A stretch of DNA of 64,000 nucleotides from Methanoculleus bourgensis MS2 (GCF_000304355.2 NC_018227.2:2418001-2482000), one strand, 5' to 3'. Counted from the stretch's first letter, positions 35,443 to 45,047 are shown. Translations and numbers: made by a program. Notes: generated by a model from the sequence alone, not told the origin.

Positions 35443-38400
35443 TCACCGGCGGATCTCGTCGATGATCCGCTGCAACCCCTCCCTGACCTCAGGCAGCGCC
35501 TCTGCAGCCGCCTCCGTGAGCGCCGGGATTGCTGAATCCCCCATATCGACCAGGGCCCGCTCAGCCCGCTTTCTGACCACGACGACGTCGTCCCGGAGCG
35601 CCCCGATGAGAGGGGCGACGGCCTTCCCCCCCCCTATCCGGGCAATAGCTTTGACGGCATTCGCCCGCATCTCGATGGAGGGGTCGGATAGTGCTTCTGT
35701 GAGTACAGGGAGCGCGTCCTCGCCGACCCGTTCCACCTCTGCCCACCGGTCCAGTGCCATGAGATAGAGCGCCAGTTCTTCTCCGGTCCGCGGTTCCCAG
35801 CCTGCCGCTTCCAGCGCTTCGGCAGCCCCGGTCCGGAACTCTTCATCCCCGGAGCGGAGCGCGCTGACCAGGTGACCCTGCACCGTGCCCCGGGGATCCT
35901 TCAGGGCCTCGAGTGCGGCGTACCGGACCCGGTCATCCACATCGCTTAAGCCCCTGACCAGGGGTTCGATGGCACGTCTATCCCCGATATATCCAAGCGA
36001 GCGGGCGGCGGCAACCTTGACCTCCTCATCCCTATCCTGCATTGCCAGGGTCAGCGGCTCTATCGCCTGCCTGCTCCCCATGTAGCCAAGCGCCTCAGCC
36101 ACGGTCGCCCGGACCTCACTATCAGGTTCCCGGTGCAGGGATTCGATCAGGGCCTCGATTGCCTGCTCGTTCCCGATCTTACCCAGGTTGCGGGCAGCGA
36201 CGAGCCTGACGAACCGATCAGTGTCGTTGAGTGCGTCCATGAGCGGCGCTACCGCGGTCGTGCGCATCTCCCCGAGGATACTGGCGGCGGCGGCCTGGAT
36301 CTCCGGGTCTTCGCCCCTGAGTGCGCGGATGAGGCCGTCTACGGCAGGGCGTCCCATCATGATAAGGCGTGTAGCGGCGCCGAGCTGTGCGTTCCAGGTC
36401 TTCTCCTTAAGCGCCGCGATGAGCGTATCGATCTCCTGCTTGCCGGACTGCTCAAACGCCTTCTTATCCTCCCGCCGGGTCGATCTCTTCTTCTTCGGAG
36501 CCTGCTCTTCCTCCAGGACCTGGCTGCCGAGTGCTCTCCGCCAGACATCTATCACCTGCCGTTTCCTGAGAGCGGCCGCTGCTTTTGCCCTCACGTCCTC
36601 GTCCTCATCTTCCAGGGCATAACGCAGCGCTTCACCTGCCTGCTTATCCGGAATCTCCCAGAGAGCATCAATCGCGGCAAGGCGCATCTCTTTCCCCCCC
36701 TTCCTCAATACCAGGAAGAGGGGGTCAACCGCCAGAGACCCAAACTCCCCCAGCGCACGGGCGACTCCCCACCTGACCTCAGGTGCCGCATCTCCCAGGT
36801 GCTCGATGAGGACTGGGACCGACTCGCCGGCGCCGATGAGCCCTATCGCCTTCGCCGCCATAACCCGGACGACCGGCACCGGATCGTCCAGCGCCTCTTC
36901 GAGCGGCCCGAGGGCGTTGCGCCCGAAGGTCGCGACGGCATCGACTGCGGCGACCCGAACACCGTAGTACCTGTCCCCGAAGAGTTTTATGAGCGGCTCG
37001 ATTGAGCGGCGGTCGCTGATACGTCCAAGCGCGCGGGCAGCGGCGATACGCACATCCTCCCTGGCATCGTCGAAGAGTTGGATCAGCGCTTCAACGGCAT
37101 CCTCGTCCCCGATCTCACCGAGTCCGTCAGCAGCGGCAATACGGACCCCATGGTGGGGGTCATTGAGCGCCCCGATGAGATACCTGACCCCCTCCTTCCC
37201 CATGCCCTGCAACGCGGCAATCGCCGCCATCCTGACACTCGCATCGCTGCTCCTGAGCGCTTCAAGGCATCGTTCCAGGGCCGTCTTCTCCAGGACCGGT
37301 TCTGTGGACTCAGGTGGCCCATCCCGGGTGAGCTCCGGGATTTCGAGTTCCTGCGGCACCTCGCTCTCCTTCCCGGAACCAGGCTCTTCCTCGTGCTCCT
37401 GCTCTGCGGTTTCATCTATACCGGCAATTGCCTGCTCAAAATCGAGCGGTATCAGCTGCTCCAGCGGGACCGTCGATCCCATGGGGGCCGGCGCCTGCCT
37501 GAGCCGGGCCTTGACCTGTGCCCACGCATCTTCCGCCCTCCGGCTCTCCCTGAGCAGATCTTCGAGATCCAGGGTTTCTCTGGGTTCCCCGTCAGCCTGC
37601 TCTTCCGGCCTCTCCAGACTGCCTGTGGTTGGCACCTCCTCTTCCGCGGGTAGCGGAGGGCGTTTCCGGGTCTGCCTGCTGCGAGCATAGTCAGGCCGCC
37701 CGAACTGATCCTCGAAGCGCTTCTGGTTGGCAAGCCCCTCGTTGAGTTCCCGTTTGTACCGGGAGGAATCTTCCTGCACCGGCAGGTTCCGGGACGTCTC
37801 CTCCTGGCGCCGCCGGATGTACGCGATCGCATTCCGCGCCCTCTGTTGCCGTGCAGGGTCCGCCGACCTGGCTTCCAGGTTTAGGGCATCGAGTGCAGGC
37901 TGCCCCAGCTGCTGCAGCGCTTCGCTCGCGCCGATGCGGACACCTGAGTACTCGATCTCGAGGGCCCGGATGAGCGATGGGATAGCCACTCTCCCCATGT
38001 GGATAAGCTCGTTCCACTGCTCTTTTGCTATCAGGTATTCTGCTCGCTGCAGGTCGCTCTGCGGTCTCCAGCCCAGCCGGTCGAGCGCCCACGCTGCCTC
38101 CATTCGGACCTGATGCGAGGAATTATTGAGGGCTTCGACCAGCACGGGCTTCGCCCGGCCATCACCCATCTCCCCGAGCGCCTCAACAGCACGGACGCAG
38201 ACATCAACCTTCGGATCCCTCACCGCCCTGATGAGTGCCGGGAGGGCCCGGGAGTCGTGAATCTTCCCGAGCGCCCGTGCCGACTCGCTCCGTATCCCGG
38301 CATCCTCGTTAGCGAGGGCCTTGATGAGGATGGGGACGGCTGCTCCCTGGAGTTTTGCAAGTTCCGCCCAGTCTTCCAGGAGATAGTAGAACTCGACCTT

Positions 38401-38922
38401 CTCCTGAAGATCGTCCGGCGCCCACCTGAGCCTGGTGAGCACCCCGGCAGCCTCTTTCCTGACTGAAGGGTTGCCGTCATGAAGCGCTTCCGAGAGAGGC
38501 GGGACCACCTTCCTACCCATTCCCTGGAGGGCGATCACGGCGGCACGCCTGATCGCCGGGCGTTCATGGTACAGAGCGGGCAGCAGCGCCTCAAACATCT
38601 CATCGCCTCTTTGCGCTATTGCACCGGTGATGGATGCCTGCAGGGCGGGGCTTGCCCTGAGAACCAGGGCGAGGAGCAGGGGGATGGCAGAGGTCCCGGC
38701 AGAGGCAAGCGCCTCTGCCATCCGGGTCCGTGACGTGGGGCCGGTATTCTCCAGCGCGCCGAGAAGGTCCGGGAGAGCAGGAACACCGAGCGTGCAGAGA
38801 GCCCTCGCTGCATCGGCGCGGATGGCGGGGTCTTCTCCGCCCAGGGCCCTGATCAGGCCGGGGTAATCCTTCTCCTGCTCTAACTTCCTGATACTTGTTC
38901 GAAACCTGTCGAAGAATGCCAT
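35443..38922 (-). CDS. Giant HEAT-repeat (PBS-lyase type) protein
   Basis: 1,159 residues from the ATG at 38922, which has GGAGAT directly upstream; the ORF could start 21 codons earlier without such a site. Nearly the whole protein is about 30 tandem helical repeats of roughly 31 residues with the pattern DP.VR..AA.ALG.IGD..AV.PLI.AL. A charged, Pro/Glu-rich linker at about residues 365-555 splits it into an N-terminal and a C-terminal solenoid. No signal peptide or membrane span. HEAT solenoids are protein-binding scaffolds; the partner is unknown. Smaller relatives act as phycocyanobilin lyases in cyanobacteria, which is not relevant here. Confidence 0.9.
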   Translation of the reverse strand: MAFFDRFRTSIRKLEQEKDYPGLIRALGGEDPAIRADAARALCTLGVPALPDLLGALENTGPTSRTRMAEALASAGTSAIPLLLALVLRASPALQASITGAIAQRGDEMFEALLPALYHERPAIRRAAVIALQGMGRKVVPPLSEALHDGNPSVRKEAAGVLTRLRWAPDDLQEKVEFYYLLEDWAELAKLQGAAVPILIKALANEDAGIRSESARALGKIHDSRALPALIRAVRDPKVDVCVRAVEALGEMGDGRAKPVLVEALNNSSHQVRMEAAWALDRLGWRPQSDLQRAEYLIAKEQWNELIHMGRVAIPSLIRALEIEYSGVRIGASEALQQLGQPALDALNLEARSADPARQQRARNAIAYIRRRQEETSRNLPVQEDSSRYKRELNEGLANQKRFEDQFGRPDYARSRQTRKRPPLPAEEEVPTTGSLERPEEQADGEPRETLDLEDLLRESRRAEDAWAQVKARLRQAPAPMGSTVPLEQLIPLDFEQAIAGIDETAEQEHEEEPGSGKESEVPQELEIPELTRDGPPESTEPVLEKTALERCLEALRSSDASVRMAAIAALQGMGKEGVRYLIGALNDPHHGVRIAAADGLGEIGDEDAVEALIQLFDDAREDVRIAAARALGRISDRRSIEPLIKLFGDRYYGVRVAAVDAVATFGRNALGPLEEALDDPVPVVRVMAAKAIGLIGAGESVPVLIEHLGDAAPEVRWGVARALGEFGSLAVDPLFLVLRKGGKEMRLAAIDALWEIPDKQAGEALRYALEDEDEDVRAKAAAALRKRQVIDVWRRALGSQVLEEEQAPKKKRSTRREDKKAFEQSGKQEIDTLIAALKEKTWNAQLGAATRLIMMGRPAVDGLIRALRGEDPEIQAAAASILGEMRTTAVAPLMDALNDTDRFVRLVAARNLGKIGNEQAIEALIESLHREPDSEVRATVAEALGYMGSRQAIEPLTLAMQDRDEEVKVAAARSLGYIGDRRAIEPLVRGLSDVDDRVRYAALEALKDPRGTVQGHLVSALRSGDEEFRTGAAEALEAAGWEPRTGEELALYLMALDRWAEVERVGEDALPVLTEALSDPSIEMRANAVKAIARIGGGKAVAPLIGALRDDVVVVRKRAERALVDMGDSAIPALTEAAAEALPEVREGLQRIIDEIRR

Positions 38923-39057
38923 ATCTCCTGATCCATAGAAAACATGCCGGGTGCGCTGTTCAAACAAATCCCTGCTGATTTGCATGAAAATTTCTATTCA
39001 CAGAGCCAATAAATGTTCCATTCCGCGCCCGGCAGCGTGCTGTGGTCTTGATCGCTG

Positions 39058-39308
39058 CTAGTACACCGATTCCAAATGAACAGACCATATCTGGCCTTCA
39101 TCCCACCCCCCACGGAGCGCTCCCATCCGTCCCCCCACCCCGCCCGCCCATTCGGCGCTCCTCTCCCGCCCCCGGTAGGGGCGGGGGCAGTGTCCGGGCG
39201 TATATCCGGTGGAAAGCCATCCTCAGGGATGCAAACACCCGGAAAGCGTGAAACGAGATCGATACCCCCTCCATTGAGAGTGCCGGTAATTGAGAATCGA
39301 TGTACTAG
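39058..39308 (-). repeat. Repeat family B, copy 3 (reversed)
   Basis: Flanked by CTAG at 39058-39061 and 39305-39308. The left end CTAGTACACCGATTCC is the reverse complement of the right end of copy 1. The right end GAGAATCGATGTACTAG mirrors its left end. The interior is diverged but keeps GC-rich stems (CCCCGGTAGGGGCGGGGG). Confidence 0.65.
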
Positions 39309-39577
39309 TAGAGCATTTCATCTAAAATTTCCCATGAAAACCGCCCCGATATGGTGAGTGGGAGACCCCCTGCTCTGGTGCATCGTGCCCCGGGTCCGGC
39401 TTGTGCGGGGAGGGGGCGAGCCCCCTCCCCTGCCCCCACCCCCCAGGGCGATTCCCACCACGGTCCACTGCTCGGGCTCGCCTGGGGAATCGGTCGTGTT
39501 CATGGGTACCATCGCCTCACGCGAGGGGCTGGCGATCCGCATCAGGACCCGCAAAATAAGGTGAAATGCTCCACTAG
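39305..39577 (-). repeat. Repeat family A, copy 6 (reversed, interrupted)
   Basis: CTAG at both ends. The left edge CTAGTAGAGCATTTCATCTA is the inverted right terminus of family A. The right edge, about 39518-39577, has ATCGCCTCACGCGAGG...AAGGTGAAATGCTCCACTAG. Between them, at roughly 39345-39510, lies a block nearly identical to the middle of family B copy 1 (the GGGGGCGAGCCCCC and CCCAGGG.GATTCCCACCACGG stretch). This copy therefore carries B material inserted in its middle, or is a recombinant. Confidence 0.65.
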
Positions 39578-39850
39578 TGCAACGATTCCCGATAACCAGT
39601 ACACTCACGAGAAGCGATGACCGATCGGTTTTCGCCTGATTTTGACACTCGCGAGTCCCGGCGCCACACCTGGGCATCACCACGCACTGCCCTGCTCCGG
39701 GGACGGGGGTTTCGTGGGTCGTGCCTCGTGCCTCGTGCCTCGTGCGGGGAGGGGGAGAGCCCGGGGTAATTCACCCCACCGGGGTGGGGACGAGCACCTG
39801 AACCCGAACAGGGGTCAACTGAGTCTGATAATTTGGAATCGGTCCACTAG
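39574..39850 (+). repeat. Repeat family B, copy 2
   Basis: CTAG at 39574-39577 and 39847-39850. The left 120 or so bases are almost identical to copy 1 (ACGATTCCCGATAACCAGTA, then CACTCACGAGAAGCGATGAC). The right 80 or so bases also match and end GGAATCGGTCCACTAG. The middle is shortened relative to copy 1 and contains a 7-base unit, GTGCCTC, repeated three times at about 39720-39740. Confidence 0.75.
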
Positions 39851-40030
39851 TTCAGCTGAGATGTCGATTCCTGTCAGAATCCCGGGCTGATAACTCCACG
39901 CATCGCGGGTTTGTGAGGGGTATTGACGGTCCGCCTCACACATGAAAAGAGACTACATCCGCAAATGAGATGGCTCGATGCAGTCCGGCCCGGCCGATGC
40001 GAATCTTTATCGCTGTGAGATCGGTATACG
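39851..40030. other. Gap before the GalT-like gene
   Basis: 180 bases with no gene; carries the promoter of the GalT-like gene. I see no further repeat unit beyond the CTAG at 39850. Confidence 0.35.
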
Positions 40031-41092
40031 GTGGACGCTATGGTCAAACTTGATATCACCCGGTTGCCGGGTATCGTGCAGGAACTCGGGCCGGATATGG
40101 CCGCGGTCTTCTCCCGGATATACTCCTGGTACGTCGAACCCGGGCGCCTGGTCTTCCCCGACGCGATGAAAGAGTGGGTGCGGGAGAAGTACGGCGATAT
40201 CGAGACACAGCAGATCGTCAGGGTGACCAATAACCTGACCGGCGAGAGCACGCTCTTCAACTCCATCAGGGCACGCCGCCCGGTGCTGACGCCCCACGCA
40301 GAGGAGGTACTGGACGTGCGGACGCTGGCAGAGAAGGGGCCGTTTGCAAACCCCCTTGAGGAGACGCCTGCCGACACGTTCGGAAGAATCGACGGCGACC
40401 ACTGGATCACGGCAAGCAATATCGCCAAGTATGATTTTCTCCATGCTATCATCATCGCCAGGGACACAAACCCCTACGTCACCGCAGAACCGCAGGTAGC
40501 CGATCTGATCAGCGTAGCCATCCGGTGGTGTCAGGATGCGCACCGCGCTGACCCGCGGGCGATCTACCCCTTCCTCATCTGGAACTTCCTCTGGCGTGCG
40601 GGGGCGAGCATCGTGCACAACCACGCCCAGATCCTGCTCACCCATCGCCCCTACACCGCTCCAGCACGGATCGAGCGCGTCAGGGAGGAATACCGACGCC
40701 GTTACGGGACCGGATACTACGAAGACCTCTTCAGGGCCCACACTGCCATCGGTCTTGGGCTCATCTACAAGAACGCCCGGGTCATGGCACACCTTACTCC
40801 TAAAAAAGAGCATGAAGTCGTGATCATCACAGAGTCACCGCACGATCTCGCCCCCGCACTTGCGAAAGTGCTTGAATGCTACCGGAACATCGGGGTGCAG
40901 AGTTACAACGCAGCGGTATACATGCCTCCGCTCGAAGAGCAGGGCCACTACGTCGCATGGCTGGTGGACCGGGGCGACCTTCGCTCCCGGACCTCGGATA
41001 TCGGGGGGATGGAGCTCTACGCGGGAACGCCTGTGGTCTCGTCGGACCCCTTCCGCCTGATGGAGCACCTTGCAGCAGTCATGCTGCCGTGA
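40031..41092 (+). CDS. Galactose-1-phosphate uridylyltransferase-like protein (HIT superfamily)
   Basis: 353 residues from a GTG; the ATG at 40040 preceded by GGTGG is an equally good start. The GalT nucleotidyl-His region is recognisable: NFLWRAGASIVHNHAQILL, in which HNHAQ corresponds to the HPHGQ active site of GalT. Other blocks are THNLTG-like VTNNLTGESTLFNSIRARRP and EHEVVIITESPHD. The true substrate (galactose-1-P or another sugar-1-P) is unknown. Convergent with a GT4 glycosyltransferase, which hints at shared sugar metabolism. Confidence 0.82.
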   Translation: MDAMVKLDITRLPGIVQELGPDMAAVFSRIYSWYVEPGRLVFPDAMKEWVREKYGDIETQQIVRVTNNLTGESTLFNSIRARRPVLTPHAEEVLDVRTLAEKGPFANPLEETPADTFGRIDGDHWITASNIAKYDFLHAIIIARDTNPYVTAEPQVADLISVAIRWCQDAHRADPRAIYPFLIWNFLWRAGASIVHNHAQILLTHRPYTAPARIERVREEYRRRYGTGYYEDLFRAHTAIGLGLIYKNARVMAHLTPKKEHEVVIITESPHDLAPALAKVLECYRNIGVQSYNAAVYMPPLEEQGHYVAWLVDRGDLRSRTSDIGGMELYAGTPVVSSDPFRLMEHLAAVMLP

Positions 41093-41107
41093 GCAGGCGG
41101 CCTATGG

Positions 41108-42262
41108 TCAGCAGAGGATTGTGTCGTGGTTCGCGGCCTTCCTGTAGGAGTCCTCCATCCGCTCCGCGATGCGGCTCCATTGGAAACACCCCTTCACCTT
41201 TTCAAGTCCCTTGCGTCCCATACAATGCGATCTCCCGGGGGAGTCAGCCACCACTGAGAGCCCTTTGGCGATCGAATCAGGGTGCGGCTGCACCTTGACC
41301 CCGTCGGTTCCGTGCTCGATGTTCTCGGAGAGCCCACCGACGTCGGACGCGACCACGCATCGCCCGGCGCTCCACGCTTCAAGGAGCACAAGCCCGAAGG
41401 GTTCATTTCTGCTCGGGATGGCAACGATATCGCTCGCGTTGAGGAGCGAGACGTAGTCGGCATCGTCCAGTCGCCCAAGGAAACGGACGGGGAGTGACCG
41501 GGCCCGCGTCCCGAGGCCCTGGCGCATCTGTCCGTCGCCGACGAAGGCAAACTTGCCGTCGGGGTGCTCCCGGAGGAGGCCTGGAGCCGCATCTACCAGC
41601 ATATCAGGCCCCTTCTGCCATGCAAGCCTCCCGACAAAGAGTATCAGCGGGGAGTCCGGGTCAAAGCCGTAGCGTCGTTTAACCTCCTCGGGATCGACGT
41701 CTGCCTGGTAGTGGTCGGGCACGATGCCGTTTGGGACAACATCGATCTTCCAGTCGGGGATATCATAGAGTTTCATGGCCTCCCGGCGGAGTGTCGAGGA
41801 GACTGCTGTTATGCGTTTCGCGATCAATCCCCCGTAGCGTTCAATCCCCGATATCTCAGGGAATGGCCACCCGCTGCTGAAGGCGTTCCCGTTCCTCCCA
41901 AACTCAGTCGAGTGATAGGTGAAGATGGTCTCACGGTCCCGGAGCCGGTGGAGTGCGTCGACCACATGCCAGTCATGGAAGTGCAGGAAGTCAAACGAAG
42001 GCGCATCAAACCCCCTGAACCGGTCGATCATCCTCCTGCTCATATCGGAACAGTACTGGACGATGTCCGCTCCTGCCGGCCGGCAGTAGTGATACCGGAC
42101 ACCGTTAATCTCGGTGTCCCTGCCCTCTCCCCGGGTGAAGTAATGCACTTCGTGGTGACGTGCCAGCGTCTCGGCGAGGTTTGTCGCCGCATTCGCGAGT
42201 CCGCCGACACGCTCCGCATACAGTGACTCCCAGCAAAAAAATGCTATTTTCAGACTTTCCAT
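41108..42262 (-). CDS. Glycosyltransferase family 4 (glycogen-synthase-like)
   Basis: 384 residues from the ATG at 42262, which has GAGG six bases upstream; an in-frame ATG at 42274 is possible. The N-terminal domain has IAFFCWESLYAERVGGLANAATNLA (acceptor glycine loop, as in GT5/GT4 synthases) and FLHFHDWH. The C-terminal donor domain has LFVGRLAWQKGPDML and the E-x7-E motif in PSRNEPFGLVLLEAWSAG. Probably forms or extends an alpha-glucan or a surface glycan from NDP-sugar. The neighbouring GalT-like enzyme may supply or recycle sugar phosphate. Confidence 0.9.
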   Translation of the reverse strand: MESLKIAFFCWESLYAERVGGLANAATNLAETLARHHEVHYFTRGEGRDTEINGVRYHYCRPAGADIVQYCSDMSRRMIDRFRGFDAPSFDFLHFHDWHVVDALHRLRDRETIFTYHSTEFGRNGNAFSSGWPFPEISGIERYGGLIAKRITAVSSTLRREAMKLYDIPDWKIDVVPNGIVPDHYQADVDPEEVKRRYGFDPDSPLILFVGRLAWQKGPDMLVDAAPGLLREHPDGKFAFVGDGQMRQGLGTRARSLPVRFLGRLDDADYVSLLNASDIVAIPSRNEPFGLVLLEAWSAGRCVVASDVGGLSENIEHGTDGVKVQPHPDSIAKGLSVVADSPGRSHCMGRKGLEKVKGCFQWSRIAERMEDSYRKAANHDTILC

Positions 42263-42531
42263 GGTATTCCTCATCGTAAATTATCCGGGCATCATCCGTC
42301 CGTACAGGAGGTCCGGAGCGGCCTGGATCACCTTCGCCCCCGCACCAGAAACCCGGTATATTCTCCTGCCGACCTCGGGGGTACGAGGACCCCCTCCTGA
42401 TGAAACGTTGATGGATATCAGGCTGGCCAGCCTGCAGCCAGTGCGCTTCATATCCACTCAAAGTTGATATATCTTTCCCGGATTCCCAAAATAGTCTAGG
42501 GAGAGGTGTTTCCGGGATCTGGTGGACACGA

Positions 42532-43031
42532 TCAGGGGGAGAGCGATTCTTTCAGGCGCTTCTCCAGGTGGTCACCATGCGAGCCCATCCAGTAGAGTTT
42601 CCGACAGGCCGGGCACCAGGAGAACTCCTTTCCCCTGGCTGACCTGGGGGCGTAGCGTGCCTCCTGGATCTCCCGCATGGTAGCCGGCCGGAGGCGCGTA
42701 TTGCAGAGCGAACAACGGCTCATCCTGATCCCGGGCTCGATGAGCCCGAGGCCGGCGCAACCTGCCTGACCTGCTCCATGACGTCTTCGGATGCGATGTA
42801 GACCGCCTGTGCACCGCCCCGGCGTGCGAGTTCGCGGTCCCGGGTCAGGAGGATCCGGTCATCCTTTGAGGCGATATCGAGAAGAAGCGTATCTTCCCGG
42901 GTGTTGCCTGGGGAGAGGCTGTTTGCGCTCATCGTGTCATACCCCATAAACCGGAGGTATCGGGTGAGCGTCCCGAGCATCCTGTCGGTCAGGAACCGCC
43001 GCGGGCTCTGTTCAGTCGATCTTGGAGACAT
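42532..43031 (-). pseudogene. Mut7-C RNase-like protein, frameshifted
   Basis: The N-terminal part reads SPRSTEQSPRRFLTDRMLGTLTRYLRFMGYDT...DRILLTRDRELARR...MEQVRQV, the PIN-like Mut7-C domain. In that frame it then runs into APASGSSSPGSG and a stop near 42720. The other frame reads AGLGLIEPGIRMSRCSLCN on through the C-terminal zinc ribbon (CSLC...CPAC) to a stop at 42532. One base appears lost near 42758-42765 (GTTGCGCCGG). The ATG at 43031 lies inside the end of the radical-SAM gene. A sequencing or assembly error, real decay, or a functional two-protein split are the options. Confidence 0.75.
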
Positions 43032-44025
43032 ACGCGATGCGCCCACCGCACTCCGTACAGGTATGGTCTTTAAGCCCCCGCATCCGGACCCCAAACCCCG
43101 ACCGCTCGATGACGAGGTTGCCGCAGGCGGGGCAGTAGGTGCTCTCGTAGGGGTGGTTGAAGACATTGCCCAGGTAGGGGTAGTGGATCCCGAGGTCTTT
43201 TGCACGCTCGTAGATCTTCTCAAGTGTCCTGGTCTCAGTCGGCCTTACCTCCCGCATCTTATAGTCGGGATGGAACCGGGTGAAGTGCATCGGGGTATCG
43301 GGCCCGAGGTTTTCGAGCACCCACCTGATGAGCGCTTCCATCTCTTCCATGGAATCGTTCTGCCCCGGGATGACCAGTGTGACCGTCTCGATGTGCAGCC
43401 CGAGTTCTTTTGCGAGGACCGTCGCGTCGAGGACCGGCTGCAACCGCCCCCCGCAGACCTTCCGGTAGAAGGTGTCTGAGAACGATTTGATGTCGACGCG
43501 GAACGCGCTCAGCATCGACGAGATCTCGCGGAGCCCTTCCTCGGTGATGTAGCCGTTTGTGACATAGATGGTCCCGAGGTTCTTTTCGCGCGCGAGCGTC
43601 CCCATCGCAAGCGGGTACTCGTGCCAGATGGTGGGTTCGTTGTAAGTCCAGGCGATACTCGCGGATCCTGACGCCAGCGCCCGTTCCACGCCCTGCTCCG
43701 GGCTCCGGTCCCGGAGCGCCTGCGTCTCCAGCGCCTGCTGGGAGATGTGCCAGTTCTGACAGTGCGCGCAGTGGAAGTTGCACCCGATGGACCCAAGCGA
43801 GTATGAGAGCGTTCCAGGGAGGAAATGGAAGAGCGGCTTCTTCTCGATGGGATCGACTGCTTCGGCGGCAACCTTTCCGAAGGTTGCGGCATAGAGCGTA
43901 CCGCTGCGGTTGATGCGGACGCCGCAGACCCCCTGCTTTCCCTCCCGTATGGTGCACCGGTGGGAACAGAGCGAGCAGCGGACGGTGTTATCTTCCAGTT
44001 TCTGATAGAGTCGCGCTTCGTGCAT
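43012..44025 (-). CDS. amrS: AmmeMemoRadiSam-type radical SAM enzyme
   Basis: 337 residues from the ATG at 44025. The radical SAM cluster motif is GCNFHCAHCQNW (C-x3-C-x2-C). The N-terminus has a metal-binding region CSLCSHRC...GVCGVR and the C-terminus has CPACG and CTECGG ribbons. These match AmrS, part of the AmmeMemoRadiSam group that co-occurs with an AMMECR1 and a Memo-like protein; the physiological reaction is not known. The other two members are not in this window. Its 3' end overlaps the Mut7-C gene. Confidence 0.92.
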   Translation of the reverse strand: MHEARLYQKLEDNTVRCSLCSHRCTIREGKQGVCGVRINRSGTLYAATFGKVAAEAVDPIEKKPLFHFLPGTLSYSLGSIGCNFHCAHCQNWHISQQALETQALRDRSPEQGVERALASGSASIAWTYNEPTIWHEYPLAMGTLAREKNLGTIYVTNGYITEEGLREISSMLSAFRVDIKSFSDTFYRKVCGGRLQPVLDATVLAKELGLHIETVTLVIPGQNDSMEEMEALIRWVLENLGPDTPMHFTRFHPDYKMREVRPTETRTLEKIYERAKDLGIHYPYLGNVFNHPYESTYCPACGNLVIERSGFGVRMRGLKDHTCTECGGRIAYVSKID

Positions 44026-44147
44026 ATGACCACCGCATGAGAATGAGGGGGTATGAGGTATGTATCTTGCGGGGCTCGCGGGCGGCGTGAGCGGGAAGTC
44101 CCGCGCCGGTGGGGGTAGGTAGTTCACCACTGTGGTGCAAGGCCGGG

Positions 44148-44297
44148 CTACCGCCCGTCTCTCTCCTCGCCTTCTTCGTCGTACTCGATGACCAGCGCTC
44201 CTCGGTATCCGCAGCGCTTGCACTGGTAGATCCGGCCGGTGTATCCGCCGGTAATCATCCAGACTTCTGTGGAGTTGCATACAGGGCAGTGCAGCAT
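44148..44297 (-). CDS. Small zinc-ribbon protein
   Basis: 49 residues from the ATG at 44297 (MLHCPVCNSTEVW); an ATG at 44321 would add eight residues. It is essentially one ribbon: CPVC and CKRCGYRG with 20 residues between, then an acidic tail ending EEGEERDGR. Too short for a functional guess beyond metal binding and possible RNA or protein contact. Divergent from pyrH by 45 bases. Confidence 0.7.
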   Translation of the reverse strand: MLHCPVCNSTEVWMITGGYTGRIYQCKRCGYRGALVIEYDEEGEERDGR

Positions 44298-44342
44298 CTT
44301 CAACAGGTATATGAGTGGCATCAGGGATAATAATAGGGTGGA

Positions 44343-45047
44343 ATGAAGAAGATCGTCATATCCCTGGGCGGCTCGGTTCTGGTCCCTTCGCTTGAATCGA
44401 ACAATATCAGCCGGTATGTCTCTGTCCTGAAGCGGATTGCCGAAAGGTGCCAGATTTTTATCGTTGTCGGCGGCGGCGGGGAGGCACGCCGGTACATCAG
44501 GGTCGCCCGCGACCTCAGCGCCGGTGAGGCGGCGGCTGATGAACTCGGGATCATGGTAACAAGGCTGAACGCGCGCCTCCTCTTGGCCGGACTTGGGGAT
44601 GCGGCCTACCCCCGCGTTGCGGAGAACTACACGGAGGCACGGGAGTTTGCAGAGACTAAAAAGATCGTTGTCATGGGCGGCATCACTCCTGCGCAGACGA
44701 CCGACGCGGTATCCGCGGTCCTCGCCGAGAGCGTCGGTGCCGATCTCCTGATCAACGCCACGTCGGTTGACGGCATCTACAGCGCCGACCCGAAGAAGGA
44801 TGCCAGCGCGGTCAGGTATGAGCATCTGACGCCGCAAGACCTCCTCGATATCATCACCCGGGGCAGGATGGATGCAGGTGCCAATACGGTGCTCGACATC
44901 GTTGCAGGAAAGGTTGTTGAGCGGTCCGGGATCCCACTCCTGGTGCTCGACGGCCGTGACCCTGAGAACCTCTACCGGGCAATCGTGGAGGGGGCCTCTG
45001 TCGGCACCATCGTGAGCAGGGAGAACTCAAATCCCCTGCTTGCCTGA
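44343..45047 (+). CDS. pyrH: UMP kinase (uridylate kinase)
   Basis: 234 residues of the amino-acid kinase fold. The start KKIVISLGGSVLVP has the phosphate-binding lysine; VVGGGGEARRYI and VVMGGITPAQTTDAVSAVLAE follow, then the UMP site NATSVDGIYSADPKKD. The short archaeal length (about 230) and the lack of the GTP-responsive insert of bacterial PyrH fit archaeal UMP kinase. Alone, just upstream of tRNA-Pro. Confidence 0.94.
   Translation: MKKIVISLGGSVLVPSLESNNISRYVSVLKRIAERCQIFIVVGGGGEARRYIRVARDLSAGEAAADELGIMVTRLNARLLLAGLGDAAYPRVAENYTEAREFAETKKIVVMGGITPAQTTDAVSAVLAESVGADLLINATSVDGIYSADPKKDASAVRYEHLTPQDLLDIITRGRMDAGANTVLDIVAGKVVERSGIPLLVLDGRDPENLYRAIVEGASVGTIVSRENSNPLLA

Noticed and set aside
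42720-42770. Programmed -1 frameshift in the Mut7-C gene
   Set aside because: No slippery heptamer or downstream pseudoknot is evident; a missing base or error is simpler.
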